From: Breviolum minutum Mf 1.05b.01
Taxonomy: Eukaryota; Sar; Dinophyceae; Suessiales; Symbiodiniaceae
Direction: 5' to 3'
DNA length: 64,000 bases
Assembly (NCBI GenBank): GCA_000507305.1
Contig: DF239428.1
Coordinates: forward strand, 1 to 64,000
Shown: in pieces, positions 1 through 12,122 of the stretch
Layout: every line of letters begins with the position of its first letter
Position numbering within the stretch: the first letter of the stretch is position 1
Position numbers and translations under genes: made by a program
Notes under the pieces: generated by a model
Database searches by the model: none
What the model was told of the DNA's origin: nothing
What the model saw: only the letters and a program-made list of their open reading frames with translations

Positions 1-885
1 AGGAAAACCCCATATAACTGAGTAGGATTTTCATCCGCTATATAAGCTAAAACAACAAGGGATTTTTCATTGATCAAGTATATGTTGTGTTTGATGTTAA
101 ACCTTTTCCCTGGAGGTCCAGTCGACCAAACAAAGAATGGTCTTTAAGGATGATCCATGTAAAGTTTGGTCTTTGGACTTTCTGGGATTATGTATACAGA
201 ATCTTTGGAATTGTTATACTTATGCATGATATAATCATATATATATAATGATAGGTACAGTTTGGGTACAAATATATATATTTACATGTACACGTTTACC
301 CTATCGAGGACTCGCATCAAACATCCAAATGATCCTCCAAAATGTCTTTGCGATTATGAGGCTGCAATTTGAATGACCCACCCACACAAACCACTCAAAC
401 ATTGACATATTTGATGTTCAGTGAATCTGTCCGAGAATGGTTCTATGTCCAAAGACGAAGAAAAAACAAGTATACCCTTTTACACATATATATATATATA
501 TGTATACATGTCATAATTTTGTCACATGTACAATATGTTACAAGACTTCAAACAGTTTCCGACAAATCAATACCACTTTCAGCGTGCTCAAAAAGCTTCA
601 GCCCAAAAAAGAAAAACCAACAACAATGAACTTGCACGTAGCTCAATTAAATCTCTTGGTCAAACAGGATGAAGTGGGATTTCACTGACAAACGGCGGTC
701 ATATATAATTCCAAGGCCTTCAAAAACTGAAACACAAATGAATGAACAATCATTCAAGTGACATGAACCTAATCAAAACGCACATCATGTTCAGCACTTA
801 GACCATCTTTGGACCTCCTTCACATATACCCTTAACATACCTCAAAACCTAACGGTCTAACGGCTTCATCTTTTCTTTGCCAAAG

Positions 886-966
886 GTGCATCCCGGCATG
901 CCTATTGGCATGCTCATCATCGCAGCGGAGGACACACCTCCCACACATTTGATTACAGCTGACTGG
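886..966 (+). CDS. exon-like segment, unknown protein
   Basis: Pyrimidine tract and acceptor GCCAAAG|G, then 27 open codons (VHPGMPIGMLIIAAEDTPPT...) to donor GACTGG|GTGCTA. Texture is protein-like; family not recognised. Confidence 0.4.
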
Positions 967-1000
967 GTGCTATACCCTCTGGCAAACTAAGATAGCAATC

Positions 1001-1106
1001 CCGTAGCATCCATGTATTTCGTATATTTAGATTTACCTACATTTGGTTGTTTTTAATGGTAAGATATGGTAAATATAGGTAACTATACCATACATGGATG
1101 CTATGG
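1001..1106. repeat. fold-back family C copy
   Basis: Inverted repeat of about 100 bp: arms built on CCATGTAT...TTTACCTACAT and its complement. Family C is a near-palindrome seen at least 11 times in the window. Confidence 0.7.
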
Positions 1107-2070
1107 GAATGGAATATCCCCATTTTCAATAGGAAATACATCTTCAAAGGGTCCATTTTCTATTGCTATATTAGTTTACCGGTGTGTAATACGCATCCCA
1201 TTTTTTTGCTAATCTGGTCTGGTGATGAGACTTTGTCATATCTTTGGGATGGATATTGACCAGGGGTTGCTATCTACAACCAACCATCCAAAAAAAATAC
1301 ATCCTCAGGTGAGCAAAAAAACCTGTAGTACATTCCGTCATAGTGGTTGTTTCGTAGGGATCCTTAGGTTTATCATAATCCGTATATAACTGGGGATTTC
1401 ATCCCGTACACTAAACAACCAGGTCTTTTTAATTGCTCAGGTGGTTAGGATGAACCCATCTGATGGAGACCTTAGTAAATTGTTGGAATTGTCATCTGTA
1501 GAAACTTGGTGACGTCTTGGCAAAATGACGGAAGTTTCATCGGATTCCGGAGACAAAAATATGATGTACATATAATATATGTATACTGTATATATATATA
1601 TATATATGCTAGATATATAATGATTTAAATATATTAGTAGATATATACATATGATACACATATATTGTACATGTATCCAAAAATTGTTGCATATTCCCCA
1701 TCGAATGTGTTCCAAGCACTATTTCTTTGGACGCAAACTCCTGCCCCAAGTCTGTCTTATATGTCTTATACATGAGCTTTGTTTCATAACGGACGAACAT
1801 GTAATATGCACAATGACGGCGGTACACATGAATGTATAGATATAAATAAATATGCATACAATGCAGTTTGTTTCATCATGTTTCATCTTATGCTGTTGCA
1901 AGACTTTTGGTACCCTGATCGGAAGTTTCCCATCTATCAAATAGATGAGTGGAGTTTCAGGCTGTTTCGGGCTTTGATGTCAACGAGATCATGTGAAAAC
2001 AACTGGCAACACCACAAAAAACAAAGGCCCCATGCATGGGTCAATTATATTACCAACCCAAAGACTGCAC
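1107..2070. other. AT-rich spacer
   Basis: TA microsatellite at 1587-1608 and several open frames without splice signals. The segment 1885-1975 reads openly on both strands (for example DFWYPDRKFPIYQIDEW on plus) but has no convincing borders. Confidence 0.4.
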
Positions 2071-2175
2071 TACCCTCCAGGGAATTAACATATCCCACCT
2101 TGGGAAAAGGAAAATCATCTTCAAAATGCCATTTTTGGGNCATTTTTGGGGGATATGTTAGTTCCCTGGAGGGTA
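2071..2175. repeat. fold-back family B' copy
   Basis: Arms TACCCTCCAGGGAATTAACATA and GATATGTTAGTTCCCTGGAGGGTA face each other. One undetermined base at 2140. Same family at 3937, 9153 and 60055. Confidence 0.75.
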
Positions 2176-2239
2176 TTTCTTTGGGGTCTGAAATTACTCA
2201 CCAGAAATTCCCATACATTTTCGATCCTTTGATTCCTTC

Positions 2240-2336
2240 ATGGATTCCGCCACAAGGCCGCCGCCTCCACCAGCGAGGCAAGAAGCAGCAAACATGGATT
2301 GGCGGCTTGTACTTGGAGTCGAAGTTGGGTCACTTG
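2240..2336 (+). CDS. possible first exon, proline-rich start
   Basis: From ATG the frame reads MDSATRPPPPPARQEAAN and continues to a donor CTTG|GTATGA. 32 codons plus one base. Unknown protein; no neighbour exon can be joined with certainty. Confidence 0.35.
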
Positions 2337-3169
2337 GTATGACGGGTTTCCTGGTTTCGGTGGATGGCCATGTTTTTTTTGGTTGGTTTTCATGTGTTTA
2401 GCTAGTTTTTTTTGTGAAAAAATCCGTTCGCTGTTCATGGTCAGGAAATTATGCGTGTATATATTAATTTCTATAATGTAGGAATGTCTATCCATGCACC
2501 TAAATGCTTGTGTTATCAATATCAATGACAGAATAAGTTACGCATTAATGATACATCCCCTTTCTGTATACTGATTGGTTAATAGTCACCCTTACAGTGG
2601 CTCAATGAAATGCCCATGTAACTGCTATCGTGAGCCCTTGTATAGCCCTACCAACCAAGGTTCTTTTCATGCCTCAAGTAGGACATCTTCAGAGTGGTAT
2701 CATAGGACAATCATCACACCGATTGGCCATAAGAGTAGGAAATAGCGACCATGAACAAGACATATCCATATGATTTGTTCAATGATACATGCAAGTCTAT
2801 AAATTCCTTTTATCATTTTTAATCTACATCAAATCGGATCATTGCTGTCATGTCTAGCCAATTCAAGTCAATTTGTTGGGATGATATCTGAGACCTAGGG
2901 ACTGGTGTCGAAGGGGTGTGATGTCGTGGTTCTTTGGAAGTGGTGGTGATCTGTAATTATTCTCTTTCTTATCAAACTTTGTCAATGTGAAACTGAACCA
3001 GGACCATATCAATTTCTATTTGTCAAACCAAACAACTATCTTGGCAATAAATCCAAACAGATTAGGAAAAATAAAACATGCAACATTTGTTGAGCCTTTC
3101 TCCAAACTCATAGCCACTTCTGCGTCCCAAAGTTTTCATCCCGTCCTTGATGAGCAAATTGTTGTCACC

Positions 3170-3287
3170 ATGGCGTCGCTTCAAAACTCCCGGATGCGAG
3201 TCGGCAAGGTACACTATGACTCCATAGATCTCCACAGTGTGACTCTACCTCCCAACGCCAAAGACTTAAGTCCCAACCGCGTTGAAG
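3170..3287 (+). CDS. possible first exon, unknown protein
   Basis: ATG in the context CACCATGG opens MASLQNSRMRVGKVHYDSID and runs 39 codons to a good donor GTTGAAG|GTAAAT. The frame is also open upstream to 2987, but texture improves at the ATG. Family unknown. Confidence 0.45.
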
Positions 3288-3654
3288 GTAAATTCACTTT
3301 AAAGCGAGTTACATTTAAACAAAGAACAACAAATTTAAAAGGGTTGTTTGGGGTATGAGGTATTACCAACGATTTGCCAAGCTACACAAACAACACTCTG
3401 AATCCATATTTTTGGATGATAGGTCAAAACCAGCTGATGTTTGATCCACAAACTGCTGCCTGACCGCCGTGGACGAGTTTTTTTTGTCACCGGAATCAAC
3501 ATAATTGTTTGCACTGGCACCATCTCTTGATTCCTTCACGGAAGCTAGAATCGCCATGACCATATGAACTTGTGTGGTAAAACCAATCATGTTGAAGTCA
3601 GGATTCAGACCTCAAATCGTATAATCTGATTCAAACCCTACTATCCATAGCCTG

Positions 3655-3678
3655 TCCATCCATCCATCCATCCATCCA
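3655..3678. repeat. (CATC)n microsatellite
   Basis: Five to six perfect CATC units. Confidence 0.9.
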
Positions 3679-3936
3679 ATGTAACTACTGCAGCTTTTGA
3701 TCAAGTGTATATGTGACAACCATCACCTTTAAAATCATCAATTAAAAAAAAAATATATATAAACATCTACTTTCCACACCATCCTGAATAATGAAAGCGG
3801 TTGCTTCACCCATGACCCTCTTCAACCGTCACCCCTTGTCATGGGTGGTTCGTTCGCTTCCCGCAGCTTCCATAATGCGGATCGTCCAAAAGTCCAATTT
3901 GTTTGTACAGTGATGATGGTTGATCTTGAAATTATA

Positions 3937-4033
3937 TACCCTCCAGGGGATTAACATATCCCACCGAAAGGGAAAGGAAAATCATCGACTCAAAATGCCA
4001 TTTTTGGGGGATATGTTAGTTTCCTGGAGGGTA
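3937..4033. repeat. fold-back family B' copy
   Basis: Same arms as the copy at 2071, 97 bp. Confidence 0.75.
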
Positions 4034-5036
4034 TACCCCTGACATACTGACGCACTAAATTCAGTTTGCAAAAAAAATATGTGCTCCACACCTAAATCGT
4101 ACATCAACGGGTTGGTTGTTTTCCTATTCTATGACCATATATCACCATTCACATCTTGGTTTCTCGTACCCGCCATTACCACTTTCACACATAAATACCC
4201 AAGTTTAGACCCATACTAAACATGATACTCGGCTTCTCCCATCGGCAGGCTTCCAATTTTTGGCTAGCTGTGAAACACGGAGCTCACACCATGTTTTTTG
4301 GTTGCATTCTTACTTTTCATCCCAAACAAAAATGCAAGTTGCAGCATGGTTTGAGAATAGATAATATCCAAACAAATTGAAATCTACATCGTTACAGCAA
4401 ATGTATACGTGTCAAAGTAATATAGACACATCACAATTACACATTGGTTTCCTCCGAAGGTGCAAGAACGAACCACAAATGAGAAAGGCATGATGTCTTT
4501 CTAATTTTACCAAACAGTACGCAATTTTGCCCAACAACAACTTATCAGTTTCTACTCTTGTTTGCATCACAAGCAGTTCAAAACCAAAAAAGAACTCCAA
4601 AAACAGAACTCTAAGTGGTAAACATCAATTCAAGATTCAAGAGCCAAGAAGTGAATGCTTCACTTACTCAGCTAAAAGGACCATGAAATAAAAGTTTAAA
4701 CGTTGTCTTTCCTATCAAATATGTCCCCCAAAAGTTTAACGGTTGGTCATTGGCTGTGTGGAAAGCTAGGAGTAATGTTTCAAGTGTTGATTGAAGTTTC
4801 TCTGAACTTAGGATGACTCTTCCGCCTCGCACAACACCTTTGGTTGCTCAGTCAGGCAATTCCTCCTGTTTTTCACATGTGTGGGGTGACATGGCAAAAG
4901 CCAACAAAGACAAACCATGGCTTGCACCATTGAACTTTAACATAGCCCCTGAAAAATTGGTGGTTGGAAAAGATCCTTTCCTATTGCTGGAGGGTAGGGG
5001 AATGGTTTTGGTCCTCCGGTGCTAGATCTCAAGCTG
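4034..5036. other. spacer with weak exon signals
   Basis: An acceptor-like CCCATCGGCAG|G at 4248 with ASNFWLAVKHGAHTM after it, and CTCTGAACTTAG|G at 4811 with MTLPPRTTPLVAQ after it. Neither has a clear donor, and I do not call genes here. A partial family B arm lies at about 4940-5000. Confidence 0.3.
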
Positions 5037-5141
5037 TACCCTCCCTGAAAAGTATCAGCAAAAGGCCCCTGAAAATCAATGGTTGGACGATGAAGGGCCC
5101 GGTCTATTTTCAGGGGTGAGCTGTTGGTTTTAGGGAGTGTT
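5037..5141. repeat. fold-back family B copy
   Basis: Arms TACCCTCCCTGAAAA and TTTTAGGGAGTGTTA, with inner arms CCCCTGAAAAT and ATTTTCAGGGG. Confidence 0.65.
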
Positions 5142-5559
5142 ATTAAGCTGAAGATACTTATAAATCCAGGGTTCATGTACTGTACTTGGAAGAGTTTGCA
5201 ATGCATTGGGCTTGTCATTAAACCAATCTGCTAATATGGATGAACACATTAACCAAGCAGAACTTTCTTTGGTACCCCCTATAGTCAGCTACAAGTAGTA
5301 TCAATCTACCAAGCAGGCTACCTTGAACTTCCCCCAACCGTTGCTGCTACTGATGAGTCTGATGAGTAAAGTCCTGAACACAGTTTATAGACACAGGTTT
5401 TACTGCTTCAGTTTCATGCACTTTAGGTGATTTATGCTATTCATGCCGCTCATGAACTAAATATCATTCAATATCTAGATCCCACTATTTACAATCATTT
5501 TACGTCATTTCACTTTCCCACCACCAAATTTAGCGCAACAGCACATCCCAACAACTTCG

Positions 5560-5632
5560 GTGATTCATCAGCTCCCAAGGTCCCAAGTTCCCAAGTTCAT
5601 CCTTGCGGAAGAGGGTCTCACCACAAATGCTC
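5560..5632 (-). CDS. exon-like segment, strand uncertain
   Basis: After acceptor CACACAAG|G the minus strand reads SICGETLFRKDELGNLGPWE. The plus strand of the same stretch is also open, so this is a weak call. Confidence 0.25.
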
Positions 5633-6367
5633 CTTGTGTGAAAGAACTTCGGATTTGACACTTGAATTGAACTTAAATGTCATATGCAGGCGCATGTTTA
5701 AAAGAAAACCAAACAAAACAAAGATCCAACTCGTGCAACTCCTACTTCTGGGCATACACAAATGTGATTCTGTATGTGTCATATATGCACATATGTTTCA
5801 CAAATGTATGTGTACGTATGTATGTGTATATATATATATATACCTGGAACCCAAATGACCTCTGTTTTGATTGGAAAAGACCTCGTTTTCAATAGAGGAC
5901 AAACTGGTTCCAGGTATGTATTATATACAAATATCATTCTGTCTTTCTTATCTGCGTTGGTCCCAGGTGTTTGTTTACCATCGGATTTTTCCTGCCAAAA
6001 AAAGGCAGAACTTGGCCGAAAAACTCGGGTTTAAAGGGGGGGGGGGGGTTAAGGATAACGTTGGTCATCACCCTTGAAAGCCCCATTGAAAGCTACTTGC
6101 CAAAACTAACAACAAAAACACATCAAAAAAAAACACCTGGAAGATTGGAAGATGAAGGTTCATGAAGTTTCTTTGTGCAAACCCTCGGCCGGGAGGTGCA
6201 TCAAGCTAGAGTTCTTTTTTGCTGGGAGTCTACTTTTCAATTTTTTTTTCCGGTTGTGATGGGGAACAGTTGTTATATAATATCATTGTGCTACACTATA
6301 TTCTTTCCACAAAAAACACATTTTTGTTGGTACTTTTGGGGAACATTCCAGTTGTGATGAAGAGATC

Positions 6368-6454
6368 CTTTGGATTGGGCTGCGGATCCATCAACAATTG
6401 AGTCGAGGGGTGTGACTCGTCCTGTCATGTCGTCGCTGATGTTACCAAAAATCT
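6368..6454 (-). CDS. exon-like segment, unknown protein
   Basis: After acceptor GTTCACAG the minus strand reads IFGNISDDMTGRVTPLDSIV and on to AAQSK. A GA donor (AAAG|GATCTC) is possible. Plus strand frame also open. Confidence 0.3.
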
Positions 6455-7321
6455 CTGTGAACATTCATACATACATTACACAAATTTGTACCGTGTATCA
6501 TGTGTAAATATATATATATATACATATAAATATACATGTGTATATATGGGTGCACGTTACAGGTTCCTAGCCACTCCCATGGTATGGTCACGGCTTGTAT
6601 GGGTGGGGAGGCTTACCCATGTATATATATATAGTACATATTATATCAATATTATATCATATATATATATACAGTACATAGATCAAATTACCCTACACTC
6701 CAGCAAACTAGACATAGCAATGGAAAATCCACCATTCATATTGAAAAAAACGAAAAAAACGTTGGATATATTGCTAAAGGTCGATTTTTTTCAATCGTAA
6801 ACAAGACGTAGATATATTTCCTATTGAAAAATGGTGGATTTCCGGCCACCGCCATGTCTAACCCCGAGCTTCCCGGACCCCACATCAGGCGCAGCAGATC
6901 CCACTTTTGCGCGCCAGCCCTGGCCAATAACCCAAGCACCCAAGGTCAATAGCAAGCAGCAGGACTGAAACATTCCAGGGCAGATGTCCTTATCATCTTC
7001 AATATGATTCAATGCACAAATATACTGTATCATACTGTATCATATATCTAGAGTGTAAATAATCTGTGGCTGCATAAAACATCTTGAGATCTCCTGCAAA
7101 ATCAAGGGACGGGTTGCTGGGTTGCTAGGTGCTGAACAAAAAATTCAGGTTTCTGTGCAGGACCTGCGGAATTTGTATATACTTGTTGCATCACATCCTG
7201 TCACATCTAGCATCAAACAATGAATTTTGTTCAGTGGCTAACCCGCCCAGCGAGCATACTACTAATGGAAAATCCATACTCCTACTGGTAATTGCCAACA
7301 AAAAAACATGATGTTCCATTT

Positions 7322-7421
7322 CTGGTTGGTGGTTTCAACCCCTCTGAAAAATGATAGTCAAATTGGGTTCATCTTCCCTAAATAGGGGTGAAAATAAAAC
7401 ATGTTTGAAACCACCGCCTAG
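7322..7421. repeat. fold-back family D copy
   Basis: Family D: about 100 bp with ends CTAGTTGGTGGTTTCAA and TTTGAAACCACCACCTAG, conserved inside as CAAATTGG...CTTCCCC...GGGTGAAAAT. At least 17 near-full copies here. Confidence 0.85.
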
Positions 7422-7454
7422 ATGTTGATGTTCCATTTCCATCTTTGTCTTCAG

Positions 7455-7513
7455 GAGGCTATCATCCTTCATGTGAGAGTGTCCTCTGCGAGTGGTAGAG
7501 CCTTTTCTTCCTG
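7455..7513 (+). CDS. exon-like segment with strong splice sites
   Basis: Pyrimidine-rich acceptor CATCTTTGTCTTCAG|G, 19 codons (EAIILHVRVSSASGRAFSS) and donor TTCCTG|GTGAAA. One of the best-bounded exons in the left half; product unknown. Confidence 0.5.
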
Positions 7514-7599
7514 GTGAAATTCATCGAAAAAACGTCACCGAAATCACCATCATTTCACCACATGATTGTAAATAGCATGATAATGATCATATATCATCA

Positions 7600-7678
7600 T
7601 ACCAGCACCTTCAAAGGGGTGTCAATTAAACCCTCACCCTTTAGCAACCAATTTGGCACGCCTTTGAAGGTGCTGGTA
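7600..7678. repeat. fold-back family E copy
   Basis: Ends TACCAGCACCTTCAAAGG and CCTTTGAAGGTGCTGGTA are complementary; a TA may be the target duplication. A second copy lies at 25010. Confidence 0.8.
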
Positions 7679-7919
7679 TATCATCATATATCCACAAAAA
7701 TAAATGCTTTCAAATAACACGTCTGAACATGACTCATCATCTCCGATAGTACAACCACTCACAGGTAGAACATCACTATTTCCCATAAATTTCAAGCCGC
7801 AATTGCTACCACTTCCCTAACAAGTTGGGACCCTACGATCATATATAACTGGAATGACATAACCCCTCTAAACGGCCTTATAAATCAATGGGTTTTCCTG
7901 GGGTTATAATTAATCCTAC

Positions 7920-8032
7920 CTAGTTGGTGGTTGAACAAACCCATTTGAAACATATTCGTCAAAATGGGAATCTTCCCCAAATTGAGGCTTGAACATAAAA
8001 TTTATGATAAAGTGTGAGTTGCCACCACCTAG
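7920..8032. repeat. fold-back family D copy
   Basis: Ends CTAGTTGGTGGTT and GCCACCACCTAG, 113 bp. Confidence 0.8.
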
Positions 8033-8042
8033 CTACGATTAC

Positions 8043-8193
8043 CTTTTGGGGGTCCCATAACACACCCCCCATTTAAAACCACGATCATAGGGGTCCACCT
8101 TGCCTTGTACCACTTCCCCAACCTTCCCTGCGCCTCATTTTTTCGAAAGTCTGGAATGGACTTCGAGGCCTCACTCGGGCAACAAGGATAGAC
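8043..8193. CDS. exon-like segment readable on both strands
   Basis: Minus: acceptor CCACCTCAAG|G, 50 codons (VYPCCPSEASKSIPDFRKNE...) to donor CCAAAAG|GTAATC. Plus: acceptor GATCATAG|G, 32 codons (GVHLALYHFPNLPCASFFRK...) to a GA-type donor near 8186. Minus has the better signals; plus agrees with the neighbouring plus exons at 7455 and 8333. Only one can be real. Confidence 0.4.
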
Positions 8194-8332
8194 CTTGAGG
8201 TGGGTGGGTAAAAAATAAGTTGTAGTAGTTGTGAAAATTTGAAGCCTTGATTCGCATCCCAAAAAAAGGGATGGACATATCCAAGTTGAGATGATCTTTA
8301 CATATTATACATTATATTAAATTATACTTCAG

Positions 8333-8423
8333 GAGGACAAAAGTTTATGCTTCTTGGGGGATATCAACCTATCAGCAACAGTTTGGTCAGCAGCGGATCG
8401 AATTAGGAAGTTCATTTTACGTG
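8333..8423 (+). CDS. exon-like segment, unknown protein
   Basis: Acceptor ATTATACTTCAG|G, then an open frame of 43 codons starting EDKSLCFLGDINLSATVWSA. A donor ACGTG|GTCAGT is placed at 8424; a later one near 8438 is possible. Confidence 0.45.
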
Positions 8424-8837
8424 GTCAGTGCGGGATGGTCAGATTTCACCCTGTTTTGAACTAACAAGATTTTAACAATTTCGGAGGAAGAAATCCGACC
8501 GCCCGAAAAAAACGACAAGTGACCATTGAAGGATTCTAGGGGGAAAGGGTTTCACATCTTGTGATGCTCAGCAAGCATAACTTTCATCCTGCCAGTGTAT
8601 GATTCATGCACCATTCCAAAACTCCTTCATTGTTGAGCCTTTGAAGTTTTCTTACCGTGCTTGTCAGCTTATTTTGAGAAAAATATAATGATTCTGCAAC
8701 TTTGGCCATTTTTTGAAGTTGATCCAACTGTAATCAACTTTATCATAATATAAATATGCAGCACATGCAAGAATTCCACTAATCCCAAACAACCTTTTTC
8801 TTAGTAAGTTTCCATAACTTTCAGTACAACAAGTTCA

Positions 8838-8939
8838 CTAGTTGGTGGTTTCAGCCCATTTGAAAAGTATTAGTCAAATTGGAAAATCTTCCCCAATTTT
8901 AGGGATGAAAATTCCAAAAATGTTTGAAACCAGGACCTA
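8838..8939. repeat. fold-back family D copy
   Basis: Starts CTAGTTGGTGGTTTCA; the right end is decayed. Confidence 0.75.
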
Positions 8940-9152
8940 ATTCACATATACAGATCCCATTCCAAACTTTTTCACATAGGCGAATCAACGGATCCGCTGG
9001 TCCCCATGCCTTTAGTCCACCTCTTTGAGGTGACGCCTACGGTTTTGTTGCGAGGGAAGTGGAGGTTTTTGATGAAACCTTCCAATGGAAAACTAATGGA
9101 AGAATGGAAGAAGAACATGATTAAGTGGAAAATCAACATGTTTAGTAGGGGA

Positions 9153-9247
9153 TACCCTCCAGGGAACTAACATATCCCACCTGGGGCAGAGGAAAATCAT
9201 CTTCAAATATGCCTTATCAGGTAAATATGTTAATTTCCTGGAGGGTA
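9153..9247. repeat. fold-back family B' copy
   Basis: TACCCTCCAGGGAACTAACA and TTAATTTCCTGGAGGGTA arms. Confidence 0.75.
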
Positions 9248-9310
9248 CATCTTCATTCAGTGTTGGTTGTTTTTCCATTGTCGTCATAGTGAGTTTTTGT
9301 GAAACATCTC

Positions 9311-9405
9311 CCCATGACGGCATCCATGGGACGATTGGTATATTTACCGGTCAAATGAAAACCAGCCATTCATTGTAGGTAAATATATCATAGATGGATC
9401 CCATG
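9311..9405. repeat. fold-back family C copy
   Basis: CATCCATGGGACGATTGGTA ... TCATAGATGGATCCCATG arms around TTTACC and GTAGGTAAA. Confidence 0.65.
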
Positions 9406-9561
9406 AAAATGGTCCCCGAAAATAGGAAATTTCAAACAAATTCATCTTCCAACCAACAATTTTCTAAACTAATCTCTGAAAATTGGTCATCATTATACCT
9501 GACAAAGTTTACAATTGATCCTCCTGCAACAATAGGGATACCCAGAAATGACCAAAATGCG

Positions 9562-9670
9562 AAGTACACCCCCGAAGATTAACATGTCCTCTGGAAAAGG
9601 GACCATGTTCAAAGGACACTTCATCTTCCAACCATCAAATTTTCAAGGGATATTCGTTAGTTTTCAGGGT
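9562..9670. repeat. fold-back family B copy
   Basis: TACACCCCCGAAGATTAACATG and GTTAGTTTTCAGGGTGAGTA arms. Confidence 0.6.
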
Positions 9671-9812
9671 GAGTACATCTCTGAAACAATTTCAGAAATT
9701 GATTTAGACCTTAGATTTGAAACCCCTGTGATTCTTTGTTTTGCAATTAACAAGAAACATGACAAACATGTAATTTGGCAGGAATCCAGAAATTAAAGAT
9801 AAGAGTGTGATA

Positions 9813-9921
9813 TCCCGTGACGGATCCATGGGACGAACGATATATTTACCTACATGAAAACCATGAAAATCAACCAGTCAATGTAGGTAAATGTATACCA
9901 TTCCCATGGATCCTATGGGAA
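9813..9921. repeat. fold-back family C copy
   Basis: Arms CCGTGACGGATCCATGGG and CCCATGGATCCTATGGG. Confidence 0.65.
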
Positions 9922-10414
9922 TGGGATTCGATGATTCATCTCTGGCTTCGTTGATCTAGTCTTGTCATGCGGTTTTGAGTCAAAACTAATGGTACAAGTG
10001 GGTTTGGTTGAAAAGCAGTTGTGGTCACGTTGGATGAAATACATGACATATCTTGACATAAATATTATATCAATTATAATATCATAATGGAAATATGCGA
10101 AGGCATGCTCTTACAATATATTGGTTTCGAATAACCAATCATGTGTTCATTGACACCTTCTGTCTATAGGTATTAAAGTCGAGGTCACGAGTACTTTGGC
10201 CTAAGCACGATGGATCAATGATGAGTCGATGAGCAAATTCAACAGTCAAGTCATTTGCAGCATGGGTTGGACCTCTAAAATTCGAGTCAAATTATTGTTC
10301 TACCCTGTTCATCACTTCTTCCCATGTTTCTCCTTAGAACCGTATCATTTTATGCCTGGATCTAATGGGTGTACCTATGAAACATCATGCACAACCGCTT
10401 GTTCTTCATTGCAG

Positions 10415-10485
10415 GTTCACCCCTTCACCTCAACTCGATTTCTACACACGACTGAGGCCCTCGACGGATTTCACCGCAGGCAATG
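10415..10485 (+). CDS. exon-like segment with strong splice sites
   Basis: Acceptor TGTTCTTCATTGCAG|G, 23 codons reading VHPFTSTRFLHTTEALDGFH, donor CAATG|GTGAAA (same donor form as the exon ending at 7513). Product unknown. Confidence 0.5.
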
Positions 10486-10530
10486 GTGAAACTTTTGGTT
10501 CACTTTGACACCTGGAAATGATCAAAGCGC

Positions 10531-10639
10531 ACACCCCAGAAAACTAAAGTAGCCCCCTGAAAAATGGTGGTTGGAAGACGAGTTTCCTTTTAGGTTTCGG
10601 CCTATTTTCAAGTGCGAACTGTCAGTTTTCGGGAGGGTA
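10531..10639. repeat. fold-back family B copy
   Basis: CACCCCAGAAAACTAA and TCAGTTTTCGGGAGGGTA arms. Confidence 0.6.
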
Positions 10640-10959
10640 CGAGTAGCAGCTGCTTGTTTTGGGGGCGGTGCGGGATTCAGGAAACGAACACGGTATGCAA
10701 GAGGTGATCAACTTGCAATCATGCTTTAGATTAGGCGAAACCACCAACTGCCCAACTACAAACCAGGAGGAACAACAAAGAACACCCCTTCACCTTTGGT
10801 CAAAGATTCTTCAATACAACACAAATCAAGTATTCCAGGTTCTTATATTCACCAAACATCAAATAGTACAAGTAAAAATCATGTAAAATGAAACACACTT
10901 TTCAAAAAATGGACCGCTCTTACTCAGCATATCACTAAATCTAGCAACAACATTTCCAG

Positions 10960-11040
10960 GTGACTGACCCCCACTTTCTGCTGAGAGCATGGATATCGCA
11001 TCCCAAGGCACGACATGCCTCTTCGGTTGACTCTACTCAT
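10960..11040 (+). CDS. exon-like segment, unknown protein
   Basis: Acceptor AACATTTCCAG|G opens a 48 codon frame beginning VTDPHFLLRAWISHPKARHA. A donor ACTCAT|GTGAAT is proposed after 27 codons. Confidence 0.45.
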
Positions 11041-11361
11041 GTGAATCTGATGGAGGGATTAGGGACACTAAATACAGCTGGATGTTCCGTTGGAAGAAAA
11101 AGATAAATGATTAGTAACCTACTTATAAATGGGGTATTCCTTGGGGTTCTAACCCACTTACTAACCTTTACTAACTTCCTGGCGACATCCATTTACTACC
11201 TGGATGATCACCGAAAAGCTTCGTAAAAGGTCAACAAATAGCAAAAGCCATCCTATAGTAACCCCCCGCAAGGTAGGAGCTATGACAAATCTCACACATG
11301 TCGACAGGGTTACAGGGCTACTGGGTTACCCTTTCCAAATGAAGGGTTTGTAACCCTATGA

Positions 11362-11475
11362 TACTGTTGATGGAAGAAATCCTGCACCACCTAAAATGTA
11401 TAAAAACCTGTAAATAATGGGATGAACTACTACCAAACTCAACTGGTTAGCCAGCTTTCTGAACCATCAACAGTA
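11362..11475. repeat. MITE-like family A copy
   Basis: Family A: 100-115 bp, ends TACTGTTGATGGAAGAAATC and its complement, flanked by TA (likely target duplication). Inside, CACCACCTGGGATG and a TAATGGGAT box are conserved. Eleven copies or fragments in the window. Confidence 0.85.
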
Positions 11476-11521
11476 GTCTCAACATGTGCAGCTAAGAAAA
11501 ATGTATTTCTATATCCTCAGT

Positions 11522-11630
11522 TACCATCCCTGAAACCAACATAGCACCTGAAAACGGACCATCCCAAAAGGAAAAGATCGTATTCCAACCATCCATTTTC
11601 AGGTGCGAGCTGTTAGTTTCGGGGAGGGTA
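11522..11630. repeat. fold-back family B copy
   Basis: TACCATCCCTGAAACCAACA and CTGTTAGTTTCGGGGAGGGTA arms; inner arms CACCTGAAAA and TTTTCAGGTG. Confidence 0.8.
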
Positions 11631-11821
11631 CTGTACCCAAAAGTCATGCCATCATCCATGAAAAAAAACCACCCGGTTTCTGGGCTCACACCTTGGCAAC
11701 TGCCGCAGCCTTGGCAAAACAACCGGCCGGTGCTTGAGGTAGCTGTACCCCCTAGGATTCATGTATCATATATATATATATGGGTTCACGTTGGGGAGGG
11801 GGGTGCCTGGGATGCTGGCCC

Positions 11822-11896
11822 ATAAATTTACATACATTTGGTTGATTTTATCCAGTTAAATGTACGTAAAATCCCTATACATGGATCCGTCACGGG
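11822..11896. repeat. fold-back family C fragment
   Basis: TTTACATACATTTGG ... AATGTACGTAAA core with one outer arm (ATGGATCCGTCACGGG). Confidence 0.5.
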
Positions 11897-12015
11897 CTGT
11901 TTAATGGGCTCCTTTGCACTATATCAGACTACTCCTCCGAAAACTAGCCTATTCCCTGAAAATTGATGGTTGGGTCCGCTCAGGTGGCATCTTAATTTGA
12001 AAAGTAAGATACATC

Positions 12016-12122
12016 ATCCTGGCAATTCTGGACCTTTTTGGGATGGTTAAGTGACCCTTTAAAGGGCTGTTGGTGACCTCCAACTGGGGAATCAAAAGGT
12101 CACGGCTTGAATCACCTGGTAT
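12016..12122. repeat. fold-back family F copy
   Basis: Family F: CCTGGCAATTCTG...GACCTTTTTGGGATGG at one end, AAAAGGTCACGGCTTGAATC at the other, with GTGACCCTTTAAAGGG inside. Other copies at 25978, 37808 (inverted) and 40547. Confidence 0.8.
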